Source: Acestrorhynchus altus (Eukaryota; Chordata; Actinopteri; Characiformes; Acestrorhynchidae). Taken from it: 64,000 bases of DNA. The position numbers and the translations under genes are program-made. The number at the start of each line of letters is the position of its first letter. The first letter of the stretch is position 1. A model generated the notes under the pieces. That model saw only the letters and a list, made by a program, of their open reading frames with translations. It was not told the origin of the DNA and searched no databases. Positions 24,301-35,694 of the stretch are shown one piece after another. Location: contig CM067514.1 in NCBI GenBank assembly GCA_034509495.1, positions 3,668,847 to 3,732,846 on the forward strand, given 5' to 3'.

Positions 24301-25092
24301 CTGGAGGCACCCCTGCCCTGCATGTTTTAGTTTTAACACGTTTGATATTTTATGATGAATGATTTTATGAAGAATGATTGTAGCTGAAGGCTTCTTCACA
24401 GATTGGCCTACCATTAGATGAAAAACTTCAATATCATAGCAAATACCTCCAGACTGGTTAGATTTTCATGGTATGGATATTCATTTGGTCCATTTGTCGT
24501 GAAATGCATAAAGAGTTTTGACAAGCTCACCACACAAAGGAAGTCACTTTGCATGTTTACGGGGGTAGTAACTTCAGGGTCCTGTATATGTCTTTATATG
24601 AGAATTATTGGGTTATAAATACCTGTGGGGTGTGCAATGGGATTTATGGATTGAGAAGAAGTGGTAAAGTGCAGTGAATGCCTCGTTCGATGTGTGGAAA
24701 ATGGGTCACGAGGTGTCCCAAAGTTCCATAGTGTATCAAAGTTTATGCTCGTGTAGGTCTATCAGCAGTGACAGAAACCCCAGCCTACAGGACGTTCTCA
24801 GAATTGTGGCCAAAAGACAAAACTGGTGGACAAGAGCAAGAGGCCTTCCTGCAGACTGGGATTTCCGCCACTGTTGGTAGACCCATATGAGCATACACTT
24901 CCATACACCTGACGAACGACAGAATACCACCTCTTTTCATGTGTGAACCCTGTCACACACCCCGCAGGTATTTCTATCCCCATATTCCTCAAACCTTTTT
25001 TGTCCAGTGAGCTTATAATATCAGAAAGTTTCTGGTACAGCGGTCAACACGGAACATTCCAGTGCAATTGGAGTGGGAACGTACCTCTTCAT
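20792..25092 (-). CDS. hp: Haptoglobin (catalytically dead serine-protease fold)
   Basis: Minus-strand exons 25092-25085, 24173-24088, 22376-22105 and 21334-20792 join without a frame break into 302 residues. Residues 1-22 form a signal peptide (MKRL, then a hydrophobic core). A short linker ends in RDRR37, the likely processing site before TVGG. The rest is one chymotrypsin-like domain. The His57 position is Arg81 (ILTAGRNLF), Asp102 is kept as Asp138, and Ser195 is Ala231 (CFGDAGG), so it cannot be a protease. ILSFDK and LTAGRNLF mark it as haptoglobin, the plasma haemoglobin scavenger. The CCP domain of mammalian alpha chains is absent. Only Cys197, 216, 227 and 257 remain outside the signal peptide, enough for two intradomain disulfides; the alpha-beta bridging Cys is Pro158 (FPIPLP). 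Possible N-glycosylation at N113 and N131. Liver expression is inferred from the family. Confidence 0.95.
21534..21557. repeat. (CA)n microsatellite in hp intron 3
   Basis: About 12 CA units, then interrupted CA-rich sequence to about 21580. Confidence 0.85.
22105..22376 (-). CDS. hp: hp exon 3
   Basis: The acceptor is 'ctgtttcacag' and the donor 'gtaaat'. The exon is 272 nt, starting two bases before a codon boundary and ending in phase 0 after AVEK. It contains the RDRR-TVGG junction and LTAGRNLF. Confidence 0.93.
23082..23369. mobile_element. Foldback MITE, family F, in hp intron 2
   Basis: The left arm 'ggcagctctgcctctgaggc' and right arm 'gcctcagaggcagagctgcc' are inverted copies, each continuing outward into 'tactcaaaa' and its complement. 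The unit is about 288 bp. Related pieces lie at 34020, 54355, 55150 and 61613-62570. Confidence 0.75.
24088..24173 (-). CDS. hp: hp exon 2, signal-peptide core
   Basis: The acceptor is 'tgttctctgcag' and the donor 'gtaaca'. The exon is 86 nt and encodes LSVVVCLLGLFICLSEALS and the following linker. It ends one base into a codon and joins exon 3 to give a Val codon, with no frame break. Confidence 0.85.
24275..24330. repeat. Fragment of the CTGGTCCTG palindromic element
   Basis: 'gtttctcaaccctggtcctg' matches one end of the element at 18258-18402. Confidence 0.5.
25085..25092 (-). CDS. hp: hp exon 1, 8-nt coding part
   Basis: Minus-strand ATGAAGAG followed by donor 'gtacgt'. It gives M-K and two thirds of an Arg codon, completed by the first base of exon 2. 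The ATG has A at -3. This gives a classical signal peptide start (MKR plus a hydrophobic core) in the exact phase needed, and a TATA box lies about 95 bp upstream. It is too short to detect as an ORF; the support is phase, Kozak context, donor and promoter position. Confidence 0.75.
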
Positions 25093-25185
25093 GATGAAGC
25101 GTTCTTGCTGGTAGATGCTTTCTCAGAAAGTTCTTCCTCTGTTGCGGAGGCAGGTAGAATGTTTTGTCCATCCTGTGCCTTTACT

Positions 25186-25193
25186 TATTTATA
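25186..25193 (-). promoter_or_regulatory. hp: hp TATA box and nearby acute-phase-type sites
   Basis: Minus-strand TATAAATA, 93 bp before the ATG. This would place the transcript start near 25155-25165 with a 5' UTR of about 65-70 nt. A C/EBP-like word (attgtgaaac) lies upstream at 25243-25252. A palindromic STAT-type TTCTGAGAA lies at 25120-25128, downstream of the expected start. Both kinds of site are known in acute-phase genes; function here is inferred. Confidence 0.6.
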
Positions 25194-25252
25194 CCTAACT
25201 GACCACCTCTCTTCCCAAAAATCACACGTTGTAGAAGAACAAGTTTCACAAT

Positions 25253-26712
25253 CTGGGGAGCTCCAGCCTGGCACTGCATGGCCTTTGGGCCGAATCCACA
25301 GGGGAATGGAGCCAAATAAGCAGGCTCAGTGAGTGAACCCATCAGCACACGCTCACCAAGGCACGTATCTGTGTGTGGGGTAGTGTGTATGCTCCCCATG
25401 GCTCAATCAATCTCAGCTAGTGGCTCAAAGATCACTCAAACACACAAAGCACCGCGGGTTGAGTAAAGGTCTTATGGTGAAAAATACATAACAGCAGCAA
25501 ACACAATGCGGCCTGGATTTACATAATACATAACAACAGCAAGTGCAGTACGGCTCACACTCAGATGTTTCGTGGAGTTGATGATGATACAGATCATCTT
25601 ATCTATTTTCTTTCTTGTGTTATTTAGTGCAGCACTGCTATTTACTACCGGAAAGACCTTCCAGATCTTGGACGACCTCTGGAACATTTAATCAGCGTTT
25701 TGCAACATTCAAGAGATTTTGCACAATATTACAAGATAAAGTCTGCACAACGAAAGGTTGCAAAGGTGCTGCTGGATATTAGTCATGGGCTCAAAGAGTC
25801 AAAAGTTCTGACAGGTTCATCTCACAACAGATTTTACTCATCATTTACTGAAAATCCACACTATTACCAAAAATGGAAATTCAAAAACCCAGAAGACCAG
25901 CATTTACTGGAATCTGGTTTCAGATGGTCTGTGATGGTCAGGGTGGATGATAAGTGGTCATTCACATTATATTCTGGTAAACTAGGTGGTTAACCCTTAT
26001 GGACCGACCCCTATTTTTATTGTGTTTTTCCCCATTTTTTTAACATTGCCTCTTTTATTTGTAATAACACAGAAATTATATGAGACAGTCACACGCCATA
26101 TGTATATATCTTAATGGACAACCTTTGGCTTCTTAAATATGTAATTTAAGATGTAAATCCTAAGATTAATATATTCATGAAAGATTTTTTATACTTATTT
26201 TTGAATTCAGAGACTTGAATCTGAAATTAAACCTTGGATCTCTTGGGTGTCTGTAGGTTGAGAATCTAAACATTTTGATTACTTCAGTATATGGTTTATT
26301 ACTGTGACAAAATATATGAGTGTCATTAGACTGACTTCTTGTTCTTGAAGATCCTGCTTCTGGGATCCATGCAGATTTCTAAAACTGCCAAGCCTTGATA
26401 CTTCAGGGCCGATACAGCCGATATCTCAGGTAATAAAAACTGTTTAAGTATGCTCAAATTTTAGTAACAGGAGCTTATAATAACAGTTATTATATTATAA
26501 AGTTAAAATTCCCACAATGAATTACTCACAGATGCTTCACTGCACCGCAACGACGTCACTATTTTGGAAACACTATTTCGGTTTCTGTCCACACGTGAGT
26601 TGTGCTGGTGAGTGAAGGCATTACTGAGTTAGAAAGCTGAGACGACTATGTGTGATCTTGCCCTCACTGTGAGGGCAAAGGTCAACTCTTGAGCAGCATA
26701 TCTGTAATTAAT
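25253..26712. other. No gene; short repeat-like stretch at 25850-25995
   Basis: The part at 25850-25995 carries 'gaccagcatttactgg' and 'ctggtttcagatggtctg', resembling the ACCAGC-rich repeat at 53680-54200. Otherwise nothing recognisable. Confidence 0.45.
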
Positions 26713-27280
26713 ATCTATAATTGTGCATCTCCAAAAAATTTAATATAGTGAAAAGGTCTGTTTATGTTCATAATTTCAATAAAAAAGTCTATTGTGATAT
26801 TTTATATTCATTACATTTAAAGCAGGTGGCACAGTGGCACCGCAAGTAGTGCGTAGGTCACACAGGTCCAGGAGCCTGGGACTGTGGGTTGGTTCCCCGC
26901 TCGGGTCACTGTCTGTGAGGAGTTTGGTCTGTTCTCTCCGTGTCCGTGCGGGTTTCCTGCGGGTCCCAAAAATGCATACAGTAGGTGAATTGACCATGGT
27001 AAATGCGATGGACTGTCACCCTGTCCAGGGTGTACACCTGCCTTGCACCAGATGACTCCAGGTGGGATCTGGATTAACTGTGACCCTATTCAGGAAAAAT
27101 TGGCTAAGAAATTCACTGACTGACTGACATTTAAAGCAAAATATTCCAAGCTTTTTTTGGTTTACTGTAAATCAGTAAAAGTATAGGCTTGAAATGTGTT
27201 ACTTTGTATGTAATTAATATAAAACATGAGATTTTTAAAATAAATTATGAACTTTTTCGAGATGCTTTAGTTTCATTGTT
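26713..27280. repeat. AT-rich DNA element remnant interrupted by a SINE
   Basis: AT-rich sequence ('gcatctccaaaaaatttaat' on the left, 'aaaacatgagatttttaaaa' on the right) is split by the SINE at 26825-27126. Similar AT-rich text occurs near 5090-5190. Confidence 0.4.
26825..27126 (+). mobile_element. Full-length SINE with intact 12-bp target-site duplication
   Basis: It begins 'ggtggcacagtggcaccg', contains a B-box-like 'gtgggttggttccccgc', then 'ggagtttggtctgttctctc' and 'cctgtccagggtgtacacct'. The tail is a short 'actgactgactg' repeat. It is flanked on both sides by 'acatttaaagca' (26813-26824 and 27127-27138). Confidence 0.85.
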
Positions 27281-28149
27281 TGATGAATTGTTGGAGTAAT
27301 CCAGAGTAATCTTTCCCAAAGTATTCCTGTATATCTGGCTTGAGTGACTGTCTCCTATAAATACTTTTTATGTTTTGGAGAAAAAAATGATGTCAAACTT
27401 CAAAAACATCCCCAAAAATTAATGTGCTCTAAAGGGTAAAGGATCTGCTGTAACCTATTGTTGCCAGATATGAACACCTTCAGAGGTCGTGTGCATGGTA
27501 TAAAATTTGTTTTGGCTGCACAAGGAGGACCTGCTCAATATTAAGAAGAAGGTTTCAATGCTATGATACTTGTTCTTTGAATCTGGTTCTCCACACACGT
27601 TGTGATCGCCCTGTTTTGAGTGTACAGCCTCTTATCAGTATACCACTGCAAAACAAACCTGGAAGCCCAACACTGGCCATTCTTTTAATGTCTTAATATG
27701 AAGCCGGAAACTATATCCTAGCAACACATACCAGCTCATAGCATGGGCCAACTCAATGACATGGACAAGCTGAAGAGCTCCTGCAGAACATGGCCTTGAC
27801 CATTCATGTAGTTAACATTCCACAGAAAATGAAGTGGTGTTTTGTGGTGACGTTCTAACAGACCTGCCTGGTAACACGTTCTAATGGGATTGCTGCTTTC
27901 ACGCCTTCTCGTTCATTTCTGAAATCACGGCTATTAAAAAGACTTTATCCTCTTTTAATTGAGTAGGAGTAACTGTTACTGTTAGGAGTAGGAGTTACTG
28001 TGCCAGCTAGCCCATGTCTGGCATTAGGTATAGTGCCAATAGGTTCATCTTTGTTTATCAGGTTTAACACAAACCCTCAATATCCTCACACACTGTCATA
28101 GATCTGCTGCTGAATCTAGTCTGGAACTGGAGTTTAACTGGATTATTAA

Positions 28150-28290
28150 AGGACCAGGTTTGGCTTGAAGTTAAGAATAGGGTTAAGGTCAGGAGGATGG
28201 TCTGAGGTTAAGGTTGGGACAAGGGCTGAGATGGGGTTAGGATTAGATTTTGGGGTGAGGTTAAGGTTAGAATTAAGGCCAGAGGCGGGG
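28150..28290 (+). repeat. Degenerate GGTTAAG/GGTTAGG-rich tract
   Basis: Repeated 'ggttaagg', 'gggttagg' and 'ggttagaatt' words resemble a decayed interstitial telomere-like array, but no exact TTAGGG tandem run exists. Confidence 0.45.
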
Positions 28291-28334
28291 TTAGAGTCTA
28301 CTTCATTTAACATATCAGCAGTAAATCTACACTC

Positions 28335-28640
28335 ACCAGCTCATCATTGCACCCAGAAAGAACCAATTGTCAGGATTGAGTGTGCATGTGACATGATCTG
28401 ACCATATAAGGTCATCCGATTGTGTATACTTTTCATTCTGACTTGTGCTGTTGTGTTGGTAGTATCATTTCGAAGGGAAGTATGCCTCAGAGAAGAGTTT
28501 GAGAGGGGTCAGGTCATACCTTAGTGAGGTATTGTGCACCATACTGGTCATGCATAGACTACCATAGCATGCTCACTCATCAATGAGTGCAATGGTGTCA
28601 TACCGGACTGTTATGGAGTCTCTCAGAATGGCACTCTACG
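28335..28640 (+). mobile_element. Tc1-like element 5' fragment
   Basis: 'gcacccagaaagaaccaatt' followed by 'ctgacttgtgctgttgtgtt' matches the copy at 19598-19800. It ends with 'tggagtctctcagaatgg', also seen at 51510 and 37280. Confidence 0.6.
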
Positions 28641-29619
28641 TCTCTGCAAGCCCCTGAATAATAATAATAGAATTAATTCACGTTGAACCTGATTCCTTTA
28701 CGTGACAAGCGATGCACATAGTCCATCACTGCTCCAAATCAACCTTCTAATAAGTGTGTCAGAGCCTGTGAATTCAACTTCACAGCTTGCTTTTCAGATG
28801 GGCTCATTCATAGCTCTGGAGAAGCGGATGGACAAACAGAATGTGCTGAATAGTGAGGTGGAGCCATGGGGCTGTGTAATGATGCTGATGCCTTGCAGCC
28901 ACCCGCCTCTTTGTGCAGAAAAGTGTTACATAACACCTGCGTAGACTCGTCATGCTCACTGTCATACTTCCACAGCAACACGCCGTGGCCGCCAGCAACT
29001 CTGCGTTAACACCATATGCACTCACACATGGGTCAAAGAGCCCAGACCCCTTTCATCATGCTCACAGTTCATTAATGTGTGTAAAATGAGACACGACCAA
29101 AGAGGTGAAGCTTCATCTTGAGCGGGTTTTGACGTCACTGCCCGCAAGCAACCTCTCAGTTTTAACGTTGCCTTCAAGGTAGCAATAAAGTCTCGTTAAA
29201 TCATTATCTACCATTATCCAGCATTGTCTGACGTACTTCACATTGAGAGCAGGTTAACTCTCAGAACCCCCTGAGATAAATCGTTTGAGTTTGGACCGGC
29301 AGCCTTTTCTGTAAACACAGCCGTGCACAGCCTGCTTTAGTTTCTTTTAAGGACTTTCATTTGATGTTCATTTTGCATCTGCCAGACATTAATGTGAGTC
29401 TCTGGGTTGAGAACTGAGTCTCTAGGGTGCTGAGATCCCAAATCAAGTCTCTGGGTGAACGTGACATTTGGGTTATATAAAATAAACTGGGATGTTGGTG
29501 CTGTCATCTGACGTTCAGGGTTTCAGGATGCTCCCGTGTTTGTTTTCCTTATAGTTTTATCCTTTTGGTTTGGCTGTCATAGGTTAATGGTGGTCCATCA
29601 GCCTGGGCTAACATTGATG

Positions 29620-29715
29620 GAAGTCTTCAGGTTCCCCTGTCACTCCTACAGAGACTGACCATGGACACAACTGTCATCCCTTCAGAGGCTGACCTCAGGC
29701 TCCCCTACCACCCCT
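29620..29715 (+). repeat. Short copy of the 34-bp minisatellite
   Basis: About three units of the 'cagaggctgacctcaggctc' type, the same sequence as the larger array at 39315-39640. Confidence 0.65.
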
Positions 29716-29734
29716 TCAGAGGCTGACGTCTGGT

Positions 29735-29800
29735 GATGGTCTTCATTACAGGCACTTTGACAGCCTGACATTACGTTAACGTCACATACTACACACATTG
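29735..29800 (+). mobile_element. Tc1-like transposase scrap
   Basis: 'cttcattacaggcactttga' and 'cattacgttaacgtcacat' match the DDE-region text at 63510-63560. Confidence 0.5.
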
Positions 29801-29999
29801 TGTACTTTACATCTCAGAACTCCTGTTGGAAATTGATCGTCCAGAGTATTTATGAGCTGTAAATACAATAATTTTGATGAATTATTTCTAATGATTAGAC
29901 TGACAATGATATAAACTTTCAACTCTTAAAAATACTTGACAGTGGTCCAAATAAAATAAAAAACAACCTGAATAACATTCATTATTTTTGTTATTTTTG

Positions 30000-30290
30000 T
30001 ATCAGAATTATTACTTATCATGACTTTTATTCTGAAATCTGAATACTGTGTAGCGAAGAAAGAGAACAAACAACTCCTTCCAACTCATTTTTCTCTATAA
30101 TCCAATATCTGCATCAGTGATGTCATAAGCCCCACCCCTCTCTCTGATCAGTCACAGTCTGTATGCAGGTTGAGCATCAGCCCCGCCCCCTCTCTCTGAT
30201 CAGTCAGAGTCTGTATGCAGGTTGATCATGTTCACATGGACAGAGCAGTAAACATGCACTGGAAGATCCTTTGGCATTTAAACTGGAATT
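30000..30290 (+). repeat. Family I repeat with internal duplication
   Basis: The 'gccccgcccc...ctgatcagtcagagtctgtatgcaggttga' block occurs twice in a row (about 30130-30172 and 30180-30226). The copy at 17396-17640 has it once. Confidence 0.65.
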
Positions 30291-31180
30291 TAAAATTGTG
30301 AAATTAGTGATTTTATGACTCACTGATAATTTATCTCACAGTGAGAGATAAATAGATTAATAAAGTTGATAAATAGGGTAAGTCTTGTAGTTTGATATGA
30401 TATGTGTATCATGTCTGTAGGTGACTAGAAAAGCCTAGAAAACACCATATAACTATATTATACTATATATCTTGTGTCAAATCTGAAAGATTAATAACTG
30501 TAATAATAAAAAGCTTAGGGCTCCAACCTCCAACAGCTGTCCTTAAACTGATTCACTTTAATTCTAGATCAACCGTGCAGCCTAAGTAGATAATTGCTCA
30601 GACAGGAAGCATCCCATTAGCGTGGCGATCAGAGCAATTCATAGTGTCAGCATGCACAGGCTTTTAATAAAGTGCTAATGACAGGGCTGTGGTGCGCTCC
30701 GGCCCACAGGTGTATTAAAGATGGAAGTGGGTCATCTATCCTCCAGCACAGTTCCAAACGTGACCTCCCTACTGGCCAATGACATGGCACTTAATTTTCT
30801 TCCTTTGCCCGTGATACGATTTTGTTTTTTCATTTGCATTTTTAATTCGTGGTATTTTAAATTCACAGAGGATGCCATGCTGTCGCTGAACGCTCCTCTT
30901 TGGCTTGAAAACGTGAAGATCTAAGTGCTCCTACAATGAGCTCAATCAGTCCTCATGCTGCTCATCCACTTAAAATCAGACCTTGGAAAATATGAAAGGC
31001 CTTCTGTTTTGCTCCTAAACCTGTTGGGTATGTTGGGCATGTTTTCCCGACTCATTAGTGCTCTCGTCGTGACCTCATGACTCGTAGTGTGCTGTCAGGA
31101 TTCTCCGCTGGTTTAAGCCCAGATGAGCTCCTCACCGTGTTTGTTATTGATCTAGAACCTTCACCATCATCACCTGCTTC
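30291..31180. other. No gene recognised
   Basis: The longest frame (about 67 codons at 30721) has no splice context or motif. Confidence 0.45.
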
Positions 31181-31560
31181 ATATCAGCAAAACTTTCATA
31201 CTCTCCAGGGAAGACTTTCTACTAGATTCTCGACCATAGCTGTGAGGATTTGATTGCATTCAGGGACAAGAGCATTAGTGAGGTCAGGATGTTCGATGAT
31301 CACCACCTCAGCTCATCCCCAGCTCATCCATAACAAAAGCCCATTCCAGAGAACACAGTTCCACTGCTCCACAGCTCAATGCTGGGGGGCGTTATGCCCC
31401 TCTAGCCCACACCTGGCCCTATGCATGGCGCCGGGCAGTTACTTCAACAAAAGAGGGACAACCATGATTTCAGAAGAAATGGTGAATGAGCATCAGTCCC
31501 AATACTTTTGGCCATACAGTGCCCTTTTGTGTATAAAGTTGAAACACTGCTGTTTACTAC
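31180..31560 (+). mobile_element. Short non-autonomous DNA element, family G
   Basis: It carries the family G blocks 'ctccagggaagactttctac', 'agctgtgaggatttgattgc', 'ccagagaacacagttccact' and 'cagtcccaatacttttggcc'. The order of the last parts is rearranged relative to other copies. Confidence 0.65.
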
Positions 31561-33451
31561 ACATGCCTAAAAGGGGTTCTTCAACAAAGACAATGGTTAT
31601 GTAATTATATCCACTTCTTTTTTAAAGCTGCAGTCATTGTTACGGCTGGTTTTTATAAAACAGGTATCAATGTACTGGTCTATTTCTATTTCTAGTCATA
31701 TCTTGTATGATATGCACTGCCTCCATAAGAGGCATCTTCAACATGCCACCCTGTGGTGGCTGGCCATGGCACCCATACCTGCAGTGGATGGTCTCGTAGG
31801 GAAAGGGAGCACCACATTACTGCAGCTTGTGTTTCCTCCTCACCGTGCAATGATCACAGTGACAACCTCAAGTCCTTGAATGTGCGGCACACACACACAC
31901 TGCCTGCTCTGCCATCATGCCATCCATTATTACTACTGTTGGTATTATTACATTCATTATATCATTCATTTTCTCATTTATTATGTACACTTGTTTGGCC
32001 AGCTAGCATTACTTATTTATGTCTCTCGTCCCTCCACGGTGAGAGAAACCTAAAGAAAGTGAGTGCGCACACTGATTGTGTCTGGAACACTGAAAAGCTG
32101 GTTGTTGTTTTGTTTATTTCTCTCTCACAGGTCCAGCAGAAAACAAGACCTTTTCGGTTCGGTTCGGTTCACAGCGCTGGGTGGGTTTTCATCTTTGCTG
32201 TAACTCCCTCTAGCAGAGGTTCAGCCAGCACACTCTGGGAGTTTTCTTTGGGGGGCTTGAGAGCAGGGAAAACCCAAAACAATGGGCACCAGTTTCTGTC
32301 AATCAATTCGATGCCTTAGGCAACACTCAGCCTACACTGACAAAGCCATAGACTCCTGCTGTAGTGGACTCTTCATTAATCAATAGAATTCGTATTGGGT
32401 TCTGCGGTGTTTGGACAGGTGATATTGCAGAATTGTGTCAGAGAAATAAAAGCAGACATTAAACATTTGGCCATTGATTCAACGTCAAAATCAGACTTGT
32501 CTCTGGAATGTCAAACTGTACTTATCAAACTGAGAAGCACAAACATTGTTGTTCAGAACAGTCATTATATTTTTATGAAATATATAAAAGTTTGCAGAAA
32601 CGCTTCCATTAGAGAAAGGCCAAGATGAATGCAATGACAACTGCAGGAGAATGTGGTGTTGGTGATACGGGAGAGCAGCTCACCAATACCAGACTCTGCT
32701 AGTTATGGGAATATGGGTTGTTACAGGAAGAGCTCGTGCTGCATTCCCTTTACTTCAGAAATCAGTGCCAGAGAGGTTCACATATCACAAAAGCATAAGT
32801 CCCAAGTCCTTAGGCTAGAGACCAAGTGACACGTCTTTAGGCTCGAGTCTAAGTCAAGTAACGAGTCTTTAGGTTACAGTCCTATATGCTCCACATACAA
32901 GTCAAGCCAGATCAACCAAATCCCATTATATGTACAAATATCCACAGGCACAACAGGACGCAATAGAGAGTAAACAAAAAAAAGTCACATAAATATGTGT
33001 ACTGGATTGTGTATCTTATGTGGCAATGGCTGGTTATCTCTGTGTTTATGTGCTTGTAATGAGATCAGAACACTATGCCGCTCTGTTCCATTAGTATCCC
33101 ATGTGTGCTGTGTTTATGCTATAACACAGAGCTCTCGATGAAAGTGCCATCTGACCAGAAGGCACCAGATAGTCTCTTCTGTAAGCAGGCCATTTATTAT
33201 GTGCACACTTACTGGGGAAGCATCCAAACCAGAGGAACTGTGATGATAATTTATGCATCTGCAGATCCCTTTGTTTACCAGCTAAGAGCTAAGAGGGAAT
33301 GGATGTGCTTGCAAATAAAACATCGTAACAGGATTCCAAGAGTTGCGCTGCCTTTTTTAGTCATCCAGGATGTTCTGAATTTCCTTCTTTGGACAAAATA
33401 TAATATATCCAATGTCCATGGTTCATAGTAGATACTAGTGCATATATAGCT
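31561..33451. other. No supported gene; one 188-codon open frame
   Basis: The open frame at 31753-32319 is the longest unbroken one in this half but shows no domain, has poly-Ser/Leu/His composition and overlaps low-complexity text. Text at 32795-32900 contains 'aagtcccaagtccttagg'-type degenerate repeats. Confidence 0.45.
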
Positions 33452-33772
33452 CTGAGTGGCTCAGCAGTCTAATGCATTACCACTAAGAGGATCACAGGCT
33501 CGAGTCCTGGGTCATGATGCTTGCCATTGGCAGCCAGAGTCTGAGAGAGGAAAACTGCCATGCACTCGCTCCCCACACAATGTGATGCTGGCCAGCACAG
33601 GCGTCTGTCAGCCATTGTATTGGAACTGGGGACCAGGCGTTGTCCTCTGATTGCACTGGCAGTATGAAAATGGTGGTTGACTTCATGGGTGTCGGAGGAG
33701 GTATGTGCTCATCCTCACTCTCCCAGAGTCAGAAGCATCCTATGTGATAGGGGCAGAGTAGTGTTGGGGAAT
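33452..33772 (+). repeat. tRNA-derived SINE, family B, fullest copy
   Basis: An A-box-like 'gagtggctcagcagtcta' is followed by a B-box-like 'aggctcgagtcctgg', the expected tRNA-type spacing, then 'ttgccattggcagccag'. It ends near 'ggggaattggac'. Confidence 0.7.
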
Positions 33773-33949
33773 TGGACAAAAAAATATTCATAATGTAATG
33801 CACAAAATGCGGTTTATAGATGATAAAAATCTGAAATCCAGTATCTCTCTATATTATTATAATATTTCTTAAGAAGGATGTGCAATGCAAACACCCAACG
33901 CATATAAATGGTGTTCATTTATACAATCAAAACATAGTTGGGGCTCCTT

Positions 33950-34200
33950 TATCATGAATTACTACATCAGTGCAGCGTGGCATGGAGCCAATCAGCTTGT
34001 AGTCCTGCTGAGATGTTGCTGAGCTATGAAGCTATGAAGGCAATGCTGCCTCTGAGGCAGAACAAACACAACTGATGTCAGAAATTCTTTTCATATGGTT
34101 GATATGTCAGAAAACTGCCTCTAATGGAGCATTTTACTGCACACCAGCATGGAGAGTTCAATGCCGTTTTCACGTGACAGTGTCACGTGTCAGTTGCGAC
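33950..34200 (-). repeat. Tc1-like scrap plus MITE family F arm
   Basis: 33960-34020 ('agtgcagcgtggcatggagc') resembles a minus-strand Tc1 3' region. At 34045, 'gctgcctctgaggcagaaca' is a family F arm. No matching opposite arm was seen nearby. Confidence 0.5.
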
Positions 34201-35035
34201 CATTAATGAAGTATGTGTTTGCAGTACACTACCGTAATGCATTACAGTAATACACTACTGTAATACACCTGTTAGCTGGTTCTCATCACTCTCTTGGCAG
34301 GACCTCATAGATTCTCTCTGGGCTTCAGTTACCAAAGAGCCTTTGTTTCTGTAGGCAGGAGCTGAGTCGTAACTTCAGTGCTTGTTAAGAAGCAGCTCAT
34401 CATGCAGTGAAGATCGAGTCAGAACAGATTTGGGGGTTCGTACGGGATTTGAACCTGGGACCTGGTGTCTTTAGAGTCAGGCCATAACAGAAAATGAGAG
34501 CCATATTTCTATCCAGACCATCAGTTTACTGTAAATCAGTATTGGAAATATGAAGTATGTCCATATGTGGATTGGCACTCTCTCCTTACCCAACCCCCCA
34601 CCCACCCAAATGCTCGATGCAGTCCTCCAGGTGGATGGTCACTTCCAGTGGAGAGTTCCCTGTGTGAGATTGGCTGCTGCTTCTCGCTGGTGTGTGTTGG
34701 CTGAGTGTGATTGTGTAGAGTGCTGACTGTGAAGCGTTCTTGGGTATCTGGAAAGGCACTATATAAGTCTAACTAATGAACAATTACATCCCAGTGCTGG
34801 TTTTAATCCGTGTAATACAGTGTTTCTCTCTGCTATTTCATGTTTTCTGTGCAGGATCAAGCTGATAAACAACAGAAACATTTCTAATTTCTCAGTCAAT
34901 TTCTCACCGAATTTCCAGTGTGCTGATAACTGCAGCACGCTGCGGGAAACCACCTTAAAATTCATCTCACACCAAAAGTAGTCATGGTAAAATTAATGTG
35001 CAGAAAAGAAAAATGAGCCATCTTCAAGTCTCAAA
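34201..35035. other. No gene recognised
   Basis: It includes a tandem-like 'acactactgtaatac' stretch at 34225-34270 and a SINE-like 'gggatttgaacctgggac' near 34444. Confidence 0.4.
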
Positions 35036-35039
35036 GCAA

Positions 35040-35420
35040 AAGTCTTCAACAAGTTCCAGGTTCTTCACTGGCCGAACCAACCAAAGCAGGTCAAGAAGTT
35101 TACGCAGGCCAAGCAGCTTAGCTCCAGCTTAGCTTTGGTTTAACTGGTCTACCAGAACAACCAACCTAATGGACGAGTCAACCAGTATTAACAAACTAGT
35201 TGATCAGTGTCAACAATCTGGTTAAACAGCAAGACCAAAGTGGTTGACCAACCAGTCTATGCTTGAGCAGCTGGGCCATACACTTACTACTGACTTGCAA
35301 GAGCATGCTGGTTGATCAGATTAATCAAACTGGCTAATACAACTAGATCACTGACCACCTATCTTACCAGCATAGCATTGATGATCTTGATCATCGTGAG
35401 CTGGATTTTTCTGCAGGGCA
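35040..35420. repeat. Degenerate ACCAAC/CCAGC-rich repeat, family H
   Basis: Dense imperfect 'gaccaaccag', 'ctggttaaac' and 'agcatgctggttgatcag' words, similar in character to 53680-54200. Confidence 0.45.
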
Positions 35421-35694
35421 GTAGAAAACCTTTGAGATTTGGTAGAACAGGTAATTAGCAGAATGAAAACATCTCTAATAATAATGCATCTCAGAAAATG
35501 TGCATGTTCATTTGGAGTTTGATTAAATTATCATTCAAACAGTTTAAATACTGTGTCTAATTCAGCACACACAACCACAATCACTGGAATAGACTGCTGA
35601 CCTGACATTTGTTCAGAAGACAATCATCAACCCCATCCACACAAAGAGGCAGCCACAGAAGGTCACTGCAGGCTGTTCTCAGAGTGTTTATGAA

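Noticed and set aside
31753..32319. 188-codon open frame
   Set aside because: No domain, signal or exon context; low-complexity Ser/Leu/His composition. An internal 'ctctctcacag/gtcc' looks like a splice site but leads nowhere recognisable.
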